Shown: one piece after another, positions 63,397 through 64,000 of the stretch
Layout of the letters: every line of letters begins with the position of its first letter
Position numbering within the stretch: position 1 is the first letter of the stretch
Assembly: GCF_013341275.1 (NCBI RefSeq)
Contig: NZ_CP054476.1
Location: 1,873,501-1,937,500 of the forward strand
Length of the DNA: 64,000 nucleotides
Direction of reading: 5' to 3'
Source of the DNA: Methyloligella sp. GL2
GTDB taxonomy: Bacteria > Pseudomonadota > Alphaproteobacteria > Rhizobiales > Methyloligellaceae
Translations under genes and position numbers: made by a program
Notes under the pieces: generated by a model
The model's input: only the letters and a program-made list of their open reading frames with translations
Databases searched by the model: none
What the model was told of the DNA's origin: nothing

Positions 63397-64000
63397 TCAA
63401 AGGCCCGGCGTTAGCTCCTCCAAATGGAGCTCTTCGGGGGCCGGTTCGTCGAATAAAGAATCGATCGCCTTATCGTCGACATCGGCGAGGGTTTCGGGGT
63501 TCCATTTCGCAGGGCGCCCCTTGCCGTTGATGCGGGCATCGATGCCCTCGGCATAGTCGCGGCTGCGGATCACCTTCTGAACCAGGCGGTATTCCAGCTT
63601 CAGCGCCTCGTCGAGGCTGAGCGTCTTGCCGCGGCGCATCTGCTGCAAGGCGATCTTCAGCGAGGTGGGCGACTTCTTGCGCATTTCGGCGGCGGTTTCC
63701 TTGGCCCAGTCGGCGTAAGGCCCCTCCTCGGCGTCCAGCCGCTCCAGGATCTCTTCGACCGAGCCGAGACAGAAGATCTCGTTGATCAGCGGGCTGAGCC
63801 TTGCCAGCTCGCCCTCGCCTGGATCGCGGTGCAGCCCGTCGAGCAGCCGGTCGATGGGGTGATTATATTGCATGCCGTCGGCGATGACGTGGAAATGCGC
63901 TGCTGGGATGCAGTGGCTGACCAGCTCCAGCCGGTAGGCGTCGGCGCGGCTAAGGGTCTTGCCGGTCAGAGCCAGATAGACGCCGGTCTGGTGGCGCAGC
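63397..64000 (-). CDS. 3-hydroxyisobutyryl-CoA hydrolase (partial, 5' end off the window)
   Basis: The last 200 codons of a crotonase-superfamily gene, read leftward from the right edge. The segment GVYLALTGKTLSRADAYRLE followed by LVSHCIPAAHF, then VEEILERLDAE, KSPTSLKIALQQMRRGKTLS, LKLEYRLVQKVIRSRDYAEGIDARI and KGRPAKWNPETLADV match the C-terminal half of HIBCH, which acts in valine breakdown. The catalytic region lies outside the window. A general enoyl-CoA hydratase is less likely given the long C-terminal part. Confidence 0.9.
   Translation of the reverse strand, partial: LRHQTGVYLALTGKTLSRADAYRLELVSHCIPAAHFHVIADGMQYNHPIDRLLDGLHRDPGEGELARLSPLINEIFCLGSVEEILERLDAEEGPYADWAKETAAEMRKKSPTSLKIALQQMRRGKTLSLDEALKLEYRLVQKVIRSRDYAEGIDARINGKGRPAKWNPETLADVDDKAIDSLFDEPAPEELHLEELTPGL

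Overview
The window reads as a chromosomal segment of a GC-rich alphaproteobacterium, most likely Hyphomicrobiales (Rhizobiales) or a near relative. The evidence is gene content: a C4-pathway 5-aminolevulinate synthase, heme A synthase, class I PHA synthase, the aminotransferase-hom-glpX-recJ and DUF177-plsX-fabH-ihfA-merR strings, the glyA-nrdR-ribD-ribE-ribB-ribH-nusB-thiL-hppA string, an NDUFS4-like complex I accessory protein, and an LdtR-like MarR regulator beside an L,D-transpeptidase. No insertion sequence, prophage or CRISPR array was seen. Nearly all of the window is ordinary core genome.

Layout. 1-1.9 kb: nuoA-nuoB-nuoC followed directly by a FlK-type hotdog thioesterase that runs off the left edge. 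2-2.8 kb: tRNA-Asp and tRNA-Val flanking a small GIY-YIG gene bounded by a repeat. 3-10 kb: proteostasis block tig-clpP-clpX-lon-hupB. 10.4-13.5 kb: sulfur amino-acid operon (cysteine synthase, mercaptopyruvate sulfurtransferase, cystathionine beta-lyase), then an SDR and a pentameric ligand-gated ion channel homologue. 15.6-19.8 kb: tRNA-Arg, tRNA-Pro, tRNA-Glu, NDUFS4-like, DUF192, double cold-shock protein, gloA and gltS. 19.9-25.4 kb: threonine/methionine and gluconeogenic genes with recJ. 26-28.4 kb: phaC with two small membrane proteins. 28.4-34.9 kb: argC, rpsI/rplM, an ECHDC3-like crotonase, a CoA-binding protein, metY, ctaA and DUF2842. 35-44.9 kb: exopolysaccharide locus. 45-49.5 kb: lipid and envelope operon. 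49.6-59.4 kb: bamE, hppA and the riboflavin/one-carbon operon. 59.6-64 kb: hemA, L,D-transpeptidase, ldtR and a partial 3-hydroxyisobutyryl-CoA hydrolase.

How the genes work together. The exopolysaccharide block holds a polyisoprenyl-phosphate glycosyl-1-phosphate transferase (initiation), a GT4 glycosyltransferase, a Wzy/ligase-type polymerase, a Wza-type outer-membrane export lipoprotein and a Wzc-like co-polymerase, with a deacetylase and a GNAT/FemAB-like enzyme that could modify the glycan. Its kinase-like domain has lost the P-loop, so length control by tyrosine phosphorylation is doubtful. The right-hand operon links serine hydroxymethyltransferase, NrdR and riboflavin synthesis.

The items most worth a second look are the prokaryotic Cys-loop receptor homologue (14.5-15.6 kb), the FlK-like thioesterase coupled to nuoC (1-300), the BY-pseudokinase (37.4-39.8 kb), the repeat-flanked GIY-YIG gene between two tRNAs, and dyad elements upstream of the L,D-transpeptidase and ldtR. 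I did not find a clearly undescribed multi-gene system; these are individual oddities in a core-genome setting. No homology search was run: all calls come from reading the sequence and from memory of the families.
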